Source of the DNA: JASFQI01 sp050115555 | Lineage (GTDB): Bacteria; Desulfobacterota; DSM-4660; Desulfatiglandales; HGW-15 | Length of the DNA: 5,525 nt | Assembly (NCBI GenBank): GCA_050115555.1 | Contig: JASFQI010000338.1 | Span: forward strand, 1-5,525 | Reading direction: 5' to 3' | In this document: positions 1-5,408 of the stretch, one piece after another | Numbering within the stretch: the first letter of the stretch is position 1 | Layout: each line of letters begins with the position of its first letter | The notes under the pieces: generated by a model | Told to the model about the DNA's origin: nothing | The model's input: the letters and a program-made list of their open reading frames with translations, nothing else | Databases searched by the model: none | Position numbers and translations under genes: made by a program

Positions 1-225
1 CTCCGCAAACGCGAGCATCTTGTCCTCGTCCTCCATTCGCTCCAGGGTCAGGTGGGAAGAAAGGCGCGCGATCAGGGTCGCGTCCGTGAGGCGCTTTTTT
101 CGAAAGTAGGGAAACACCCGGGCCGAGGCAACCGCCTTGAGAATCTGGAGTACGCGCCGGATGTCCTCTTTCTCCGGCAGGGGCAGGCTGTCGAGGACCT
201 TGTGATCGAATTCCATGGGGAACAT
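1..225 (-). CDS. Hypothetical protein, N-terminal 75 codons, cut by the window edge
   Basis: A minus-strand reading frame starts at ATG 223-225 and stays open for 75 codons to base 1, where the window ends. The start is set by a strong ribosome site, AAAGGAGG, at 231-238, five bases before the ATG. A second ATG at 214-216 lies too far from it. The peptide begins MFPMEFDHKVLDSLPLPEKE and is rich in charged and leucine residues, so it looks soluble and mostly helical. It has no signal peptide, membrane segment or cysteine. I do not recognise the family. The gene follows the zinc-finger gene after a 122-bp gap in which I see no intrinsic terminator, so the two may share a transcript. That a gene is here rests on the open frame plus the ribosome site; function is unknown. 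Confidence 0.68.
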   Translation of the reverse strand, partial: MFPMEFDHKVLDSLPLPEKEDIRRVLQILKAVASARVFPYFRKKRLTDATLIARLSSHLTLERMEDEDKMLAFAE

Positions 226-280
226 GGGTCCCTCCTTTGCGTGTACTTCTTCGACAGCAGGAATGCCGAAAAACCGCGGG

Positions 281-291
281 CTCACAGTGAG
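281..291. repeat. 11-bp palindrome CTCACAGTGAG in the gap between the two small genes
   Basis: The arms CTCAC and GTGAG flank a single central A, about 55 bp upstream of the start of the partial left-edge gene. It could be an operator half-site pair or a small hairpin. The only other structure in this 122-bp gap is a direct repeat of GGCGTGAA at 325-332 and 334-341. No promoter hexamers stand out. A palindrome this short can arise by chance. Confidence 0.3.
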
Positions 292-347
292 TCGCACAGG
301 GGGATGAGGGACCGGGCGGCGGACGGCGTGAAGGGCGTGAAAAAGGG

Positions 348-638
348 TCAGTGTTCCTCGATGATCCCGTCCTTCAGGCTCTCATAGGAGGAAACCGGAA
401 TGGGATTGGTCTCTCCGCTCGCAGGATCCATCATGTGGCGGTAGGAAACGTACCGGTGGTACGTGTTCCACATCCAATCCCAGCCCTTCACGAAATAGGT
501 GCACTCGTCGTTGAAGCAGACGTACAGAAACCCTGTGGTCCAGGTGGTGCTCCCGCCAAAGGGCATCTGCGGGGTCTGCCATTTCTTCATCAGTGCGCCG
601 CAATGAGGGCATCGCGGCGATTCCACGTTTCCGGACAT
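348..638 (-). CDS. Small Ogr/Delta-type zinc-finger protein, 96 residues
   Basis: The protein carries four cysteines arranged as a treble-clef or ribbon zinc site: CPHC at residues 10-13 and CFNDEC at residues 41-46. The C-X2-C ... C-X4-C layout, with about 27 residues between the pairs, resembles the Ogr/Delta finger of P2/P4-type phage transcription activators. That family's spacing is slightly shorter. The second half (residues 47-96) is rich in Trp and Tyr and is not part of a classic Ogr domain. There is no signal peptide or membrane segment, so it is cytoplasmic. A GGAAGG-type ribosome site lies at 648-656, about ten bases before ATG 636-638. The gene lies 203 bp after aprA and has its own promoter. 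It may be a DNA- or RNA-binding regulator, or simply a structural zinc protein. The gene call is firm; the regulator role is inference. Confidence 0.8.
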   Translation of the reverse strand: MSGNVESPRCPHCGALMKKWQTPQMPFGGSTTWTTGFLYVCFNDECTYFVKGWDWMWNTYHRYVSYRHMMDPASGETNPIPVSSYESLKDGIIEEH

Positions 639-694
639 GGTTTTGTTCCTTCCTTCAGGTCGCGGGCTGCGATCCGACCCCCCTGTAATTTTAT

Positions 695-703
695 ATTATA
701 CCA
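695..703 (-). promoter_or_regulatory. Extended -10 promoter for the zinc-finger gene
   Basis: The minus strand reads TGGTATAAT, a perfect -10 hexamer (695-700) preceded by the TGN extension. Predicted transcription starts near 688, giving a leader of about 50 nt. No good -35 hexamer lies 17 bp upstream, near 718-723, which is typical of extended -10 promoters. The short AT-rich island here contrasts with the GC-rich flanks. It implies transcription of the zinc-finger gene independent of aprBA. Confidence 0.65.
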
Positions 704-723
704 CAGAAATCCGCTTTGGGATG

Positions 724-756
724 CTCCGGGGGCGGTGCTCCCACCGCGCCCCCCGA
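724..756. repeat. GC-rich imperfect inverted repeat between aprA and the zinc-finger gene
   Basis: The CTCCGGGGGCGGTG arm (724-737) is nearly complementary to CACCGCGCCCCCCGAG (741-756), around a short CTCC-type loop. Mismatch or bulge is limited to one or two positions. A smaller CTCC-TTC-GGAG hairpin follows at 760-770. The repeat sits immediately upstream of the extended -10 promoter. It may be part of the aprBA transcript end or act as a transcription-blocking structure; function is inferred only. Confidence 0.5.
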
Positions 757-796
757 GTTCTCCTTCGGAGGCAGGCCCCCTCCGTTTTTGGAAGAC

Positions 797-827
797 CGAC
801 CCCGGGGGTGCATCGCCCCCGGGGTCG
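797..827 (-). terminator. Perfect 12-bp GC hairpin after aprA, without a U-tract
   Basis: The arms CGACCCCGGGGG (797-808) and CCCCCGGGGTCG (816-827) are exact inverted complements around a 7-nt loop, beginning 14 bp beyond the aprA stop codon. In the direction of aprA transcription the hairpin is followed by GTCTTCC and an A-run rather than a T-run. It is therefore not a textbook intrinsic terminator. It more likely stabilises the 3' end of the aprBA mRNA, or works with the second hairpin at 724-756. Confidence 0.55.
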
Positions 828-841
828 CCCCCCTTTGGGGA

Positions 842-2803
842 CTACATCCCCACGACCTTTTCGATTTTCACGAAGCGGATGTTCGGGCGCTTGATCATTT
901 CCCATTCATCCTTTTCAGGATCGTACTTGGAGTTCACAAAGACGTTTCCCCAACCTCCCTCGTCAATCTTGGGGAAATCGGCACGGTAGTAGTATCCGGG
1001 CCATCGGGTCTCCTCGCGGAAGAGCTTGTGCCGCACGTGGGATTCCGCGATGTTGAGGCGGTGCACGTTCTCCCAGTACCGCATGAGCTCGTGGATGTCC
1101 CGGGCCGCGATCTTGGTGAGGTCCTCCTTGCAGTACTTCAGGTACTCCAAGGCGATGTTCAGGGTGGTGGAGCTGCAGTTGTACTGCGATCCCCAGCCCG
1201 CAGCGTACTCGTCCATGATCTTCTGAATGCGGAACATGAGCATCTTGGGATCGATGTAGTTGGGGTTGATCTCCTCGGAGTACGTGTAGCCCACGTGCTC
1301 GTCCCGGACGGAGTAGTCCCGGTGGTCCTCATACACCTGGAGCGGGGCATAGGTCGCTTTTTTGAGCTCATCGACCTTGGCCGCGCTCAGCGTAGGCATG
1401 TCCGGGTTCTCCACACAGTACTTGACGGCCGCCTTGGCGGCGATGCGTCCTTCCGTGAAGGAGCCGGACGAGAACTTGTGGCTGGAGTCGCCGACCCCGT
1501 CTCCGGCGGCGAAAAGCCCCTTGATCGTGCTCATGCGGTTGTAGCCCCAGTAGTACTCGCCCTTGGACTCGTCCGTCTGAAGGTCCTCGGGCCCACTGCA
1601 CCATGCCCCGGAAGCCCCGGAGTGGGAGCCGATGAAGTACGGCTCAGAGGGCGCAATTTCCGAGGGTCCCTGTTCCGGGTAGATGTTCTTGGAGGCCCAC
1701 AGCATGGCCTGGCTGATCGTCATGTCCAGGAAGTCCTCCCAGGCCTCGGCCTCGAGCTCCTTCAACTTCTTTTTCTTCGTCTTCTCGTCGGGAGACTCGG
1801 ACGCGATCTTTTCGATGGCCTTGTCCGTGTGCATCAGGATGGGGCCGTCTCCGTTGACGTACATCTCCTTCATCATCAGGTGGTTTCTCAGGCAGGTCGG
1901 GATGGGCTTAACCGCGCCGTACGGGAGCCAGTTGTGCAGCTCGCCGCCCTCCGCCAGGCCCTCGGCCATGTAATTGGTCCCGCTGGCCGAGGTCGCAGTG
2001 GCCTTGAACAGCAGGAACCAGGCACCCACCGGTCCATAGGCGTCCTTGAACCGCGCCGGAATGAAGATCACCTCCTGGGAGGTCATTTCCGCGCCCACCA
2101 TCTGCATGAGCGCGGAGCTGGAACCGGACTGCCACGGAGGATACCAGGCCCGGCCGAGACCTTCACCCGTGGACCGCGGCCGAAACACGTGGACTGCGCC
2201 GCCGGCTGCCACCAGGGCCACCTTGCACTTGAACACGTAAAAATCATAGGGGTCCCGCACGTTGATGCCCACGGCACCGGCAATGCGGCCCTTGTCGTTT
2301 TCGTCCAGGAGGAGCTGGGTCACGAACACGCGCTCGACGATCTCGCCATCCTCGCCCAGGGTGGCCATGGCGTTCTTGGCCGCCTCGGCCAGGATGAGCT
2401 TGTAGGACTCACCGTTGATCATGAGCTGCCAGCGCCCTTCGTGGACGTAGTTTCCATCGGGATCCTTCCAGATCGGGAGCCCGAAGCCTTCGAACATGTG
2501 CACGGAGCTGTTCACGTGGCGGGCGATGTCCATCACCAGGTCCTGGCGGCAGAGCCCCATGAGGTCCTGCTGCACGTAGCTCAGGTAGTCCACCGGCGAA
2601 TTCTCACCCACGTACTGGTTGATGGCGGAGAGCCCCATGGCCACGGCCCCGCTTCGATCGAACGCGGCCTTGTCCACCAGGGTCACTTTCTGCCCGTGCT
2701 TTTTGGCCCAGTACGCCGCCTCGAGCGCGGCACCGCTTGCCGCCATGCCGCCGCCGATGATCAGAATGTCCGTGCTCACTTCTCGAGTAGGAAATTCCTG
2801 CAT
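842..2803 (-). CDS. aprA: Adenylylsulfate (APS) reductase, alpha subunit AprA
   Basis: AprA is the FAD-containing catalytic subunit that reduces APS to sulfite and AMP (EC 1.8.99.2) in the cytoplasm, the second step of dissimilatory sulfate reduction. The 653-residue length is normal for the family. The N-terminus has the dinucleotide-binding motif GGGMAASGAA (residues 17-26) of the fumarate-reductase-like flavoproteins. Hallmark active-site segments are present: WYPPW (220-224), IPARFKDAYGPVGAWFLLFK (248-267), with R251 matching the essential substrate-binding Arg, and GSHSG (392-396), with H394 matching the catalytic-region His. The tail FREETRWPGYYYRADFP (595-611) and FVNSKYDP (622-629) are also typical. 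The start is fixed by an ideal ribosome site, and aprB ends 17 bp upstream, so the pair is co-translated from one mRNA. Electrons come from AprB and ultimately from the QmoABC complex, which is not encoded here. Identification is essentially certain. Confidence 0.98.
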   Translation of the reverse strand: MQEFPTREVSTDILIIGGGMAASGAALEAAYWAKKHGQKVTLVDKAAFDRSGAVAMGLSAINQYVGENSPVDYLSYVQQDLMGLCRQDLVMDIARHVNSSVHMFEGFGLPIWKDPDGNYVHEGRWQLMINGESYKLILAEAAKNAMATLGEDGEIVERVFVTQLLLDENDKGRIAGAVGINVRDPYDFYVFKCKVALVAAGGAVHVFRPRSTGEGLGRAWYPPWQSGSSSALMQMVGAEMTSQEVIFIPARFKDAYGPVGAWFLLFKATATSASGTNYMAEGLAEGGELHNWLPYGAVKPIPTCLRNHLMMKEMYVNGDGPILMHTDKAIEKIASESPDEKTKKKKLKELEAEAWEDFLDMTISQAMLWASKNIYPEQGPSEIAPSEPYFIGSHSGASGAWCSGPEDLQTDESKGEYYWGYNRMSTIKGLFAAGDGVGDSSHKFSSGSFTEGRIAAKAAVKYCVENPDMPTLSAAKVDELKKATYAPLQVYEDHRDYSVRDEHVGYTYSEEINPNYIDPKMLMFRIQKIMDEYAAGWGSQYNCSSTTLNIALEYLKYCKEDLTKIAARDIHELMRYWENVHRLNIAESHVRHKLFREETRWPGYYYRADFPKIDEGGWGNVFVNSKYDPEKDEWEMIKRPNIRFVKIEKVVGM

Positions 2804-2810
2804 AATGTCA

Positions 2811-2817
2811 CCTCCTT
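2811..2817 (-). promoter_or_regulatory. Ribosome binding site of aprA
   Basis: The minus strand reads AAGGAGG, a full match to the 16S 3' end that extends to AGGAGGTG, seven bases before ATG 2801-2803. It lies in the 17-bp aprB-aprA gap. This is one of the strongest ribosome sites in the window and sets the start. It is also the sequence complementary to the loop of the small RNA predicted at 5409-5512. Confidence 0.9.
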
Positions 2818-2820
2818 TTT

Positions 2821-3264
2821 TTACTTCCCAAGGGTCCAGAGTTCATCGGCTCTCAGTGAGGCGGGCTCCGTGGCCAGCAGCTGGTCGTCCAGAGACCCCG
2901 GACCGAAACCGAAACCGCCGTCCGGTGGAGCCGTTCCTTCGGGTGTCGTTCGAATCGGGAATTTGAATCGCTTGACATTCCCGTCCCGGAACTTCACGGT
3001 CCACATGATGTCTTCCGATCCCCTCAGCGGCACACAGCTGGCACCGAGCGGCATGAAATCGGCGTATCCTCGCACATCAATGGCTTGCTGAGGGCAGATC
3101 TTGACACAGTTATAGCACTCCCAGCACATGGCGGGTTCGCGGTTGTAGGCCTTCATTTTCTGGGCATCCAGGGCCATGAGGTCGTTAGGGCAAATGTACA
3201 AACAGGCGGTTTTGTCCTGCCCCTTACAACCATCGCATTTCTCTGTGATGACAAAACTAGGCAT
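2821..3264 (-). CDS. aprB: Adenylylsulfate (APS) reductase, beta subunit AprB
   Basis: AprB is the iron-sulfur subunit that passes electrons to the FAD of AprA. It is 147 residues, normal for the family. Eight cysteines bind two [4Fe-4S] clusters: C10, C13, C21 and C25, then C47, C50, C53 and C57, each set ending in Cys-Pro (CP at 25-26 and 57-58). The 7-residue stretch between C13 and C21, longer than in ordinary ferredoxins, is characteristic of AprB. W48, within MCWEC, matches the conserved Trp lying between a cluster and the flavin. The region from about residue 65 is the beta-sheet and extended tail that wraps around AprA. A GGGAGG ribosome site precedes ATG 3262-3264. It is the first gene of the aprBA unit; the 463-bp gap upstream holds the candidate promoters. 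Confidence 0.97.
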   Translation of the reverse strand: MPSFVITEKCDGCKGQDKTACLYICPNDLMALDAQKMKAYNREPAMCWECYNCVKICPQQAIDVRGYADFMPLGASCVPLRGSEDIMWTVKFRDGNVKRFKFPIRTTPEGTAPPDGGFGFGPGSLDDQLLATEPASLRADELWTLGK

Positions 3265-3270
3265 GTTGAA

Positions 3271-3276
3271 CCTCCC
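3271..3276 (-). promoter_or_regulatory. Ribosome binding site of aprB
   Basis: The minus strand reads GGGAGG, six bases before ATG 3262-3264, which supports this start and the normal AprB N-terminus MPSFV. It is a good but weaker site than that of aprA. Confidence 0.85.
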
Positions 3277-3420
3277 GTTGAATGAGGTGGATTTGGGTGG
3301 GGCCGCAAAAAGCCCGCGACTAAGAGGTATTACCCTGTGTTATCAGCCAGTTACAGCGTGCCCCAGGGTGGTCGAGAGGGTTTTGCGAGACCGTCAACCC
3401 GATTTCGAGTCAGAGTTCCC

Positions 3421-3469
3421 GGAACGACGCAATAATCCGATTCCCCCCTTTCTTTGAGCAAGTCGTTCC
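3421..3469. repeat. Inverted repeat framing a candidate aprBA promoter
   Basis: The arm GGAACGAC (3421-3428) is exactly complementary to GTCGTTCC (3462-3469), with 33 bp between. A second overlapping palindrome, GTTCC-C-GGAAC, lies at 3415-3425. The two arms abut the -35 hexamer and cover the expected start of the sigma-70-like promoter at 3432-3461, as expected for paired operators. It could also be a long-looped RNA structure if transcription begins upstream at 3548. No regulator is identified. Confidence 0.45.
3432..3461 (-). promoter_or_regulatory. Weak sigma-70-like promoter candidate for aprBA
   Basis: The minus strand has TTGCTC (3456-3461) as -35 and GATTAT (3432-3437) as -10, separated by 18 bp. 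Three and four of six bases match consensus, so on hexamers alone this is weak. Predicted transcription starts near 3425, giving a leader of about 160 nt before aprB. An isolated TTGACG at 3392-3397 has no -10 partner. The interest comes from the inverted-repeat arms flanking it. Confidence 0.35.
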
Positions 3470-3478
3470 AAGGAAAGC

Positions 3479-3494
3479 CCCTTCTTATGAAGGG
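3479..3494 (-). repeat. Small stem-loop between the transposase-like gene and aprB
   Basis: CCCTTC (3479-3484) and GAAGGG (3489-3494) are perfect arms around a TTAT loop. On the minus strand the hairpin is followed by GCTTTCCTT, which is T-rich but broken. It could be a weak terminator for transcripts of the transposase-like gene, or a leader structure of an mRNA begun at 3548. Another near-palindrome, AGAGG...CCTCT, sits at 3521-3538 in the same predicted leader. Confidence 0.35.
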
Positions 3495-3559
3495 AATTCT
3501 CACGTGATGTGCGACGCTATAGAGGCGCGTGCACCTCTCACTCACGGGATGTGGAAACA

Positions 3560-3574
3560 GCAAGCGATGTGCCA
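3560..3574 (-). promoter_or_regulatory. Sigma-54 (RpoN) -24/-12 promoter candidate upstream of aprBA
   Basis: The minus strand reads TGGCACATCGCTTGC followed by T. The sigma-54 consensus is TGGCACG-N4-TTGCW; only the seventh base differs. The invariant GG (3572-3573) and GC (3560-3561) have exactly the required 10-bp spacing. The predicted start is near 3548, 284 bp before the aprB ATG, with no intervening gene, so aprBA is the only downstream target seen. Such promoters need an AAA+ enhancer-binding activator; a candidate IHF bending site lies just upstream. Motif quality is high; activity is inferred. Confidence 0.62.
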
Positions 3575-3614
3575 AAATGCACAAGGGTTGGGCGATATGC
3601 AAATTAACATTCAA

Positions 3615-3627
3615 TATCAATTCCTTA
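3615..3627 (+). promoter_or_regulatory. IHF-consensus site upstream of the sigma-54 element
   Basis: The plus strand reads TATCAATTCCTTA, an exact match to the IHF consensus WATCAA-N4-TTR, set in an AT-rich stretch (about 3594-3640) between GC-rich sequences. It lies at about -67 to -79 from the sigma-54 start predicted at 3548, where IHF usually bends DNA to bring an activator to RpoN holoenzyme. A GATAT...ATATC inverted pair (3594-3598, 3614-3618) overlaps it. A single consensus match has moderate chance probability; position and context raise its value. Confidence 0.45.
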
Positions 3628-3727
3628 TGCTTTGATAAGAGGAGGCTTGAACAGGGGTTCTCAGAAGAGGGCGGGACTGGGGTTTATGCGGAAAATCGTC
3701 CTTTTCGAGAAGAATGGAACAAAACAA

Positions 3728-4879
3728 TCAATGCATTTTTCGGAGGACAGGGGCCAGAGAAAAACCCCATACCCCGAGTTCATCGTCTCTCTTCACGTAT
3801 GCTGTTTTTGTGCCGTTTTGTCGATTTTCCCCTCGCTCCGCGAGGCCCGGTGCGTGCGGAGTCTCCCGCAGGGGATCCGATGCGTTGGGGGCAATCCAGT
3901 TCACGATCGCTTCATGCTCCGTGCAGGGGTCTGGGTGCCGCTCCTGTCGAACGCGGCAAACGGTTTGCCCCTCGATCCCGATCCACTTGTGCATTCCGGG
4001 AGGGAACCGAAGTACGGCGAGGGACAACCCGAAGGCATCCGAAAACCCCTGGAGTGCTTTTTTCAAGTGGCCCGATCGGTACAGGCTGCTGTCCGCACCC
4101 TCTGCAGTCACCAGCAAGGCGTCGGCTTCGGGATAGTGCAGGGATCCCATGGAAATCCACCACCGACGGATGCTTTCTACGGCGATCTCACAGGTCGTCC
4201 GGTCCGCGGCGGCGTGGGCCCACTCGGAGAACCCGTTCGTTTTCAGCAGAGCTTCGCCGGGGGTGCCTCTATCCCGGTGCTCCCTTTTTTTCATCTCCAC
4301 GGCGATCACGGGCAGGTTTCCCCGATGAAACCGCTCAACCTGCCGGTGAATCCGCTCGAATCCGGCGTGCCGCTCCATGCGGGAAAGGCCTCCAGGGGCC
4401 CGGTACGGGCTCTGGAGGCGATAGCCCATGTGATGGAGAAGCTCGCCCACCATGCGGTGACTTGTGGTGTGCCCCCGTTCTTTCAACTCGTCCGCCAGCC
4501 TGCGCAGGCCCTTGCACGTCCACGTGAGAGAGGATGCAGGCTCTCCTCGAACCCGCGGTTCCAGGAGACCCTCCAGGTCCCGCATCAGGGTGGAATCCTT
4601 TTCGACCTCGCGCTTTCGGCCTCCCCCGCTCCGCCTGGTCCGCTGGGCCGAAGGGGCAGGTAGTCCCTCGAGCTCCTCCATCCCTCGAGCGACCGTGTTC
4701 CGGGAGAGGCCCGTAGCCCTGGAAACCGCGGAAATTCCCCCGTGACCCAGGGCCTTGGCTTCTGCCGCGGCCACGAGGCGGCGCATGCGCTCATCCAGGT
4801 GCGGTTTCAGGGCGTTGAAACGCTTCTTGATCACGCGGGCACCCATGCCGAACGAAAAAAACCAGGGGATGGATCGCAT
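3728..4879 (-). CDS. ISAzo13-family transposase-like protein with altered DDE residues
   Basis: Segments recognisable from ISAzo13-type transposases run in order: RFNALKPHLDERMRRLVAAA (20-39), a helix-turn-helix around GGISAVSRATGLSRNTV (47-63), SGGGRKR (84-90), LTWTCKGLRRLADEL (118-132), VIAVEMKKRE (191-200), VESIRRWW (234-241), LLVTAEGADSS (255-265), RFPPGMHKWIGIE (291-303) and HEAIVNWIA (322-330). By comparison with the family as I know it, both catalytic aspartates are glutamate (E195, E260); only E303 is retained. The linker from 200 to 234 is shorter by roughly 30 residues, and the tail beyond 330 is unlike the family. Yet the frame is unbroken. ATG 4844-4846 (M12) fits the family start better; neither start has a clear ribosome site. 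I found no terminal inverted repeats or target duplication. It is probably transposition-defective: either a decaying remnant or a protein co-opted for DNA binding. Confidence 0.75.
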   Translation of the reverse strand: MRSIPWFFSFGMGARVIKKRFNALKPHLDERMRRLVAAAEAKALGHGGISAVSRATGLSRNTVARGMEELEGLPAPSAQRTRRSGGGRKREVEKDSTLMRDLEGLLEPRVRGEPASSLTWTCKGLRRLADELKERGHTTSHRMVGELLHHMGYRLQSPYRAPGGLSRMERHAGFERIHRQVERFHRGNLPVIAVEMKKREHRDRGTPGEALLKTNGFSEWAHAAADRTTCEIAVESIRRWWISMGSLHYPEADALLVTAEGADSSLYRSGHLKKALQGFSDAFGLSLAVLRFPPGMHKWIGIEGQTVCRVRQERHPDPCTEHEAIVNWIAPNASDPLRETPHAPGLAERGENRQNGTKTAYVKRDDELGVWGFSLAPVLRKMH

Positions 4880-5382
4880 CCGTGCAATTTATTTCGTAAC
4901 AAATGCCGGAGAAGGGGCGATTTGTGCGTGTTTTTTTGTTCAAAGCGGCGCATCGGGGCCGTGCTCGGGCAACCGTTATGGTAACGTTCTTTTGGGCTCG
5001 TTTTTGCGCAACGTAACGTTACCTTCGGCATTTGGGCCTTGGCTCCCCCTGCCGGATCAGGTTGAGTCGATGATTCCGAATTTCCTTTGCATGGCGTCCG
5101 ATATGGATAGATGTCACCTCTTTCCCGTCATCCTTCCCGGAATTACACGTGCCGAATCCGGCTTCGATCTCCCCGGGGCTCCCGAGGCTCATGGTACGAA
5201 TGAAGACGAACAAAGGACTTCAGGGGTGAAGATCTGCAACATAGGGGCCAGATGTGTATACCGCTTGGTCATCCGTGAAAACCCAGGGTGGAGCGAAGCA
5301 TCCGGCCTTCAGCAAGGACGAGGCGAAGCTATGAATTTGCCCGCGCAAAGATCCCCTCGAAATAGAGACACAAACGCTGAGG
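4880..5382. other. Gene-free stretch upstream of the transposase-like gene
   Basis: No reading frame here has both a ribosome site and a recognisable product. Open frames on either strand have low-complexity or unrecognisable translations. The base composition is less GC-rich than aprBA. Visible structure is limited to the TAACG palindrome cluster at 4974-5023, a CTTCA-GGGG-TGAAG hairpin at 5218-5231, and a TTTGC-CCGC-GCAAA palindrome at 5336-5349. The last is a possible activator site about 65 bp upstream of the start predicted at 5409. No tRNA, rRNA or CRISPR repeat was seen. Confidence 0.6.
4974..5023. repeat. Cluster of TAACG palindromes, operator-like
   Basis: Four copies of TAACG or its complement occur in 50 bp. 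CGTTA-TGG-TAACG lies at 4974-4986, and the overlapping pair within the perfect palindrome GTAACGTTAC lies at 5013-5022. GGTAACGTT (4980-4988) and AACGTTACC (5015-5023) also form a perfect 9-bp inverted repeat around 26 bp. The cluster lies 95 to 145 bp upstream of the first possible ATG of the transposase-like gene. This fits a paired operator or a recombination site. I could not match it to a known regulator, nor find a partner copy beyond 3728. Confidence 0.5.
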
Positions 5383-5398
5383 TGGCACGAATCGTGCT
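5383..5398 (+). promoter_or_regulatory. Second sigma-54 (RpoN) promoter candidate, plus strand
   Basis: The sequence TGGCACGAATCGTGCT matches TGGCACG-N4-TTGCW at all but the first T of TTGC. GG (5384-5385) and GC (5396-5397) have the exact 10-bp spacing. The predicted start is near 5409. The core is also a 13-bp odd palindrome, GCACGA-A-TCGTGC, so a repressor site is an alternative reading. Its position, 54 bp before the base of a strong same-strand terminator hairpin, supports the promoter reading. Confidence 0.5.
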
Positions 5399-5408
5399 AA
5401 AGCAGCAA

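Noticed and set aside
3039..3052. Sigma-54-like TGGCACC...GGC inside aprB
   Set aside because: The spacing is 9 bp rather than 10, it lacks TTGC, and it lies within coding sequence.
716..3091. A 791-codon plus-strand open frame opposite aprBA
   Set aside because: It is antisense to certain genes, has a low-complexity Val/Gly/His/Arg-rich translation and no ribosome site. Long antisense frames are expected opposite GC-rich coding sequence.
3458..3470. Sigma-54-like TGGAACGACTTGC on the minus strand
   Set aside because: Only 8 bp separate GG from GC, whereas sigma-54 promoters require 10.
4283..4294. A7 run in the transposase-like gene as a programmed frameshift site
   Set aside because: Both alternative frames after the run hit stops within about 15 codons and do not resemble the family, whereas the zero frame recovers VESIRRWW. 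The shorter linker is therefore an in-frame deletion rather than a frameshift.
3529..4663. Long plus-strand frames opposite the transposase-like gene
   Set aside because: Their translations are Arg/Pro/Ser-rich with no recognisable domain. The minus-strand frame has clear family motifs, so these are shadows.
5019..5213. A 64-codon minus-strand frame in the gene-free stretch
   Set aside because: No ribosome site and no recognisable motif. It would place the TAACG palindrome cluster inside and after coding sequence. It may be a degraded fragment, but I cannot support it.
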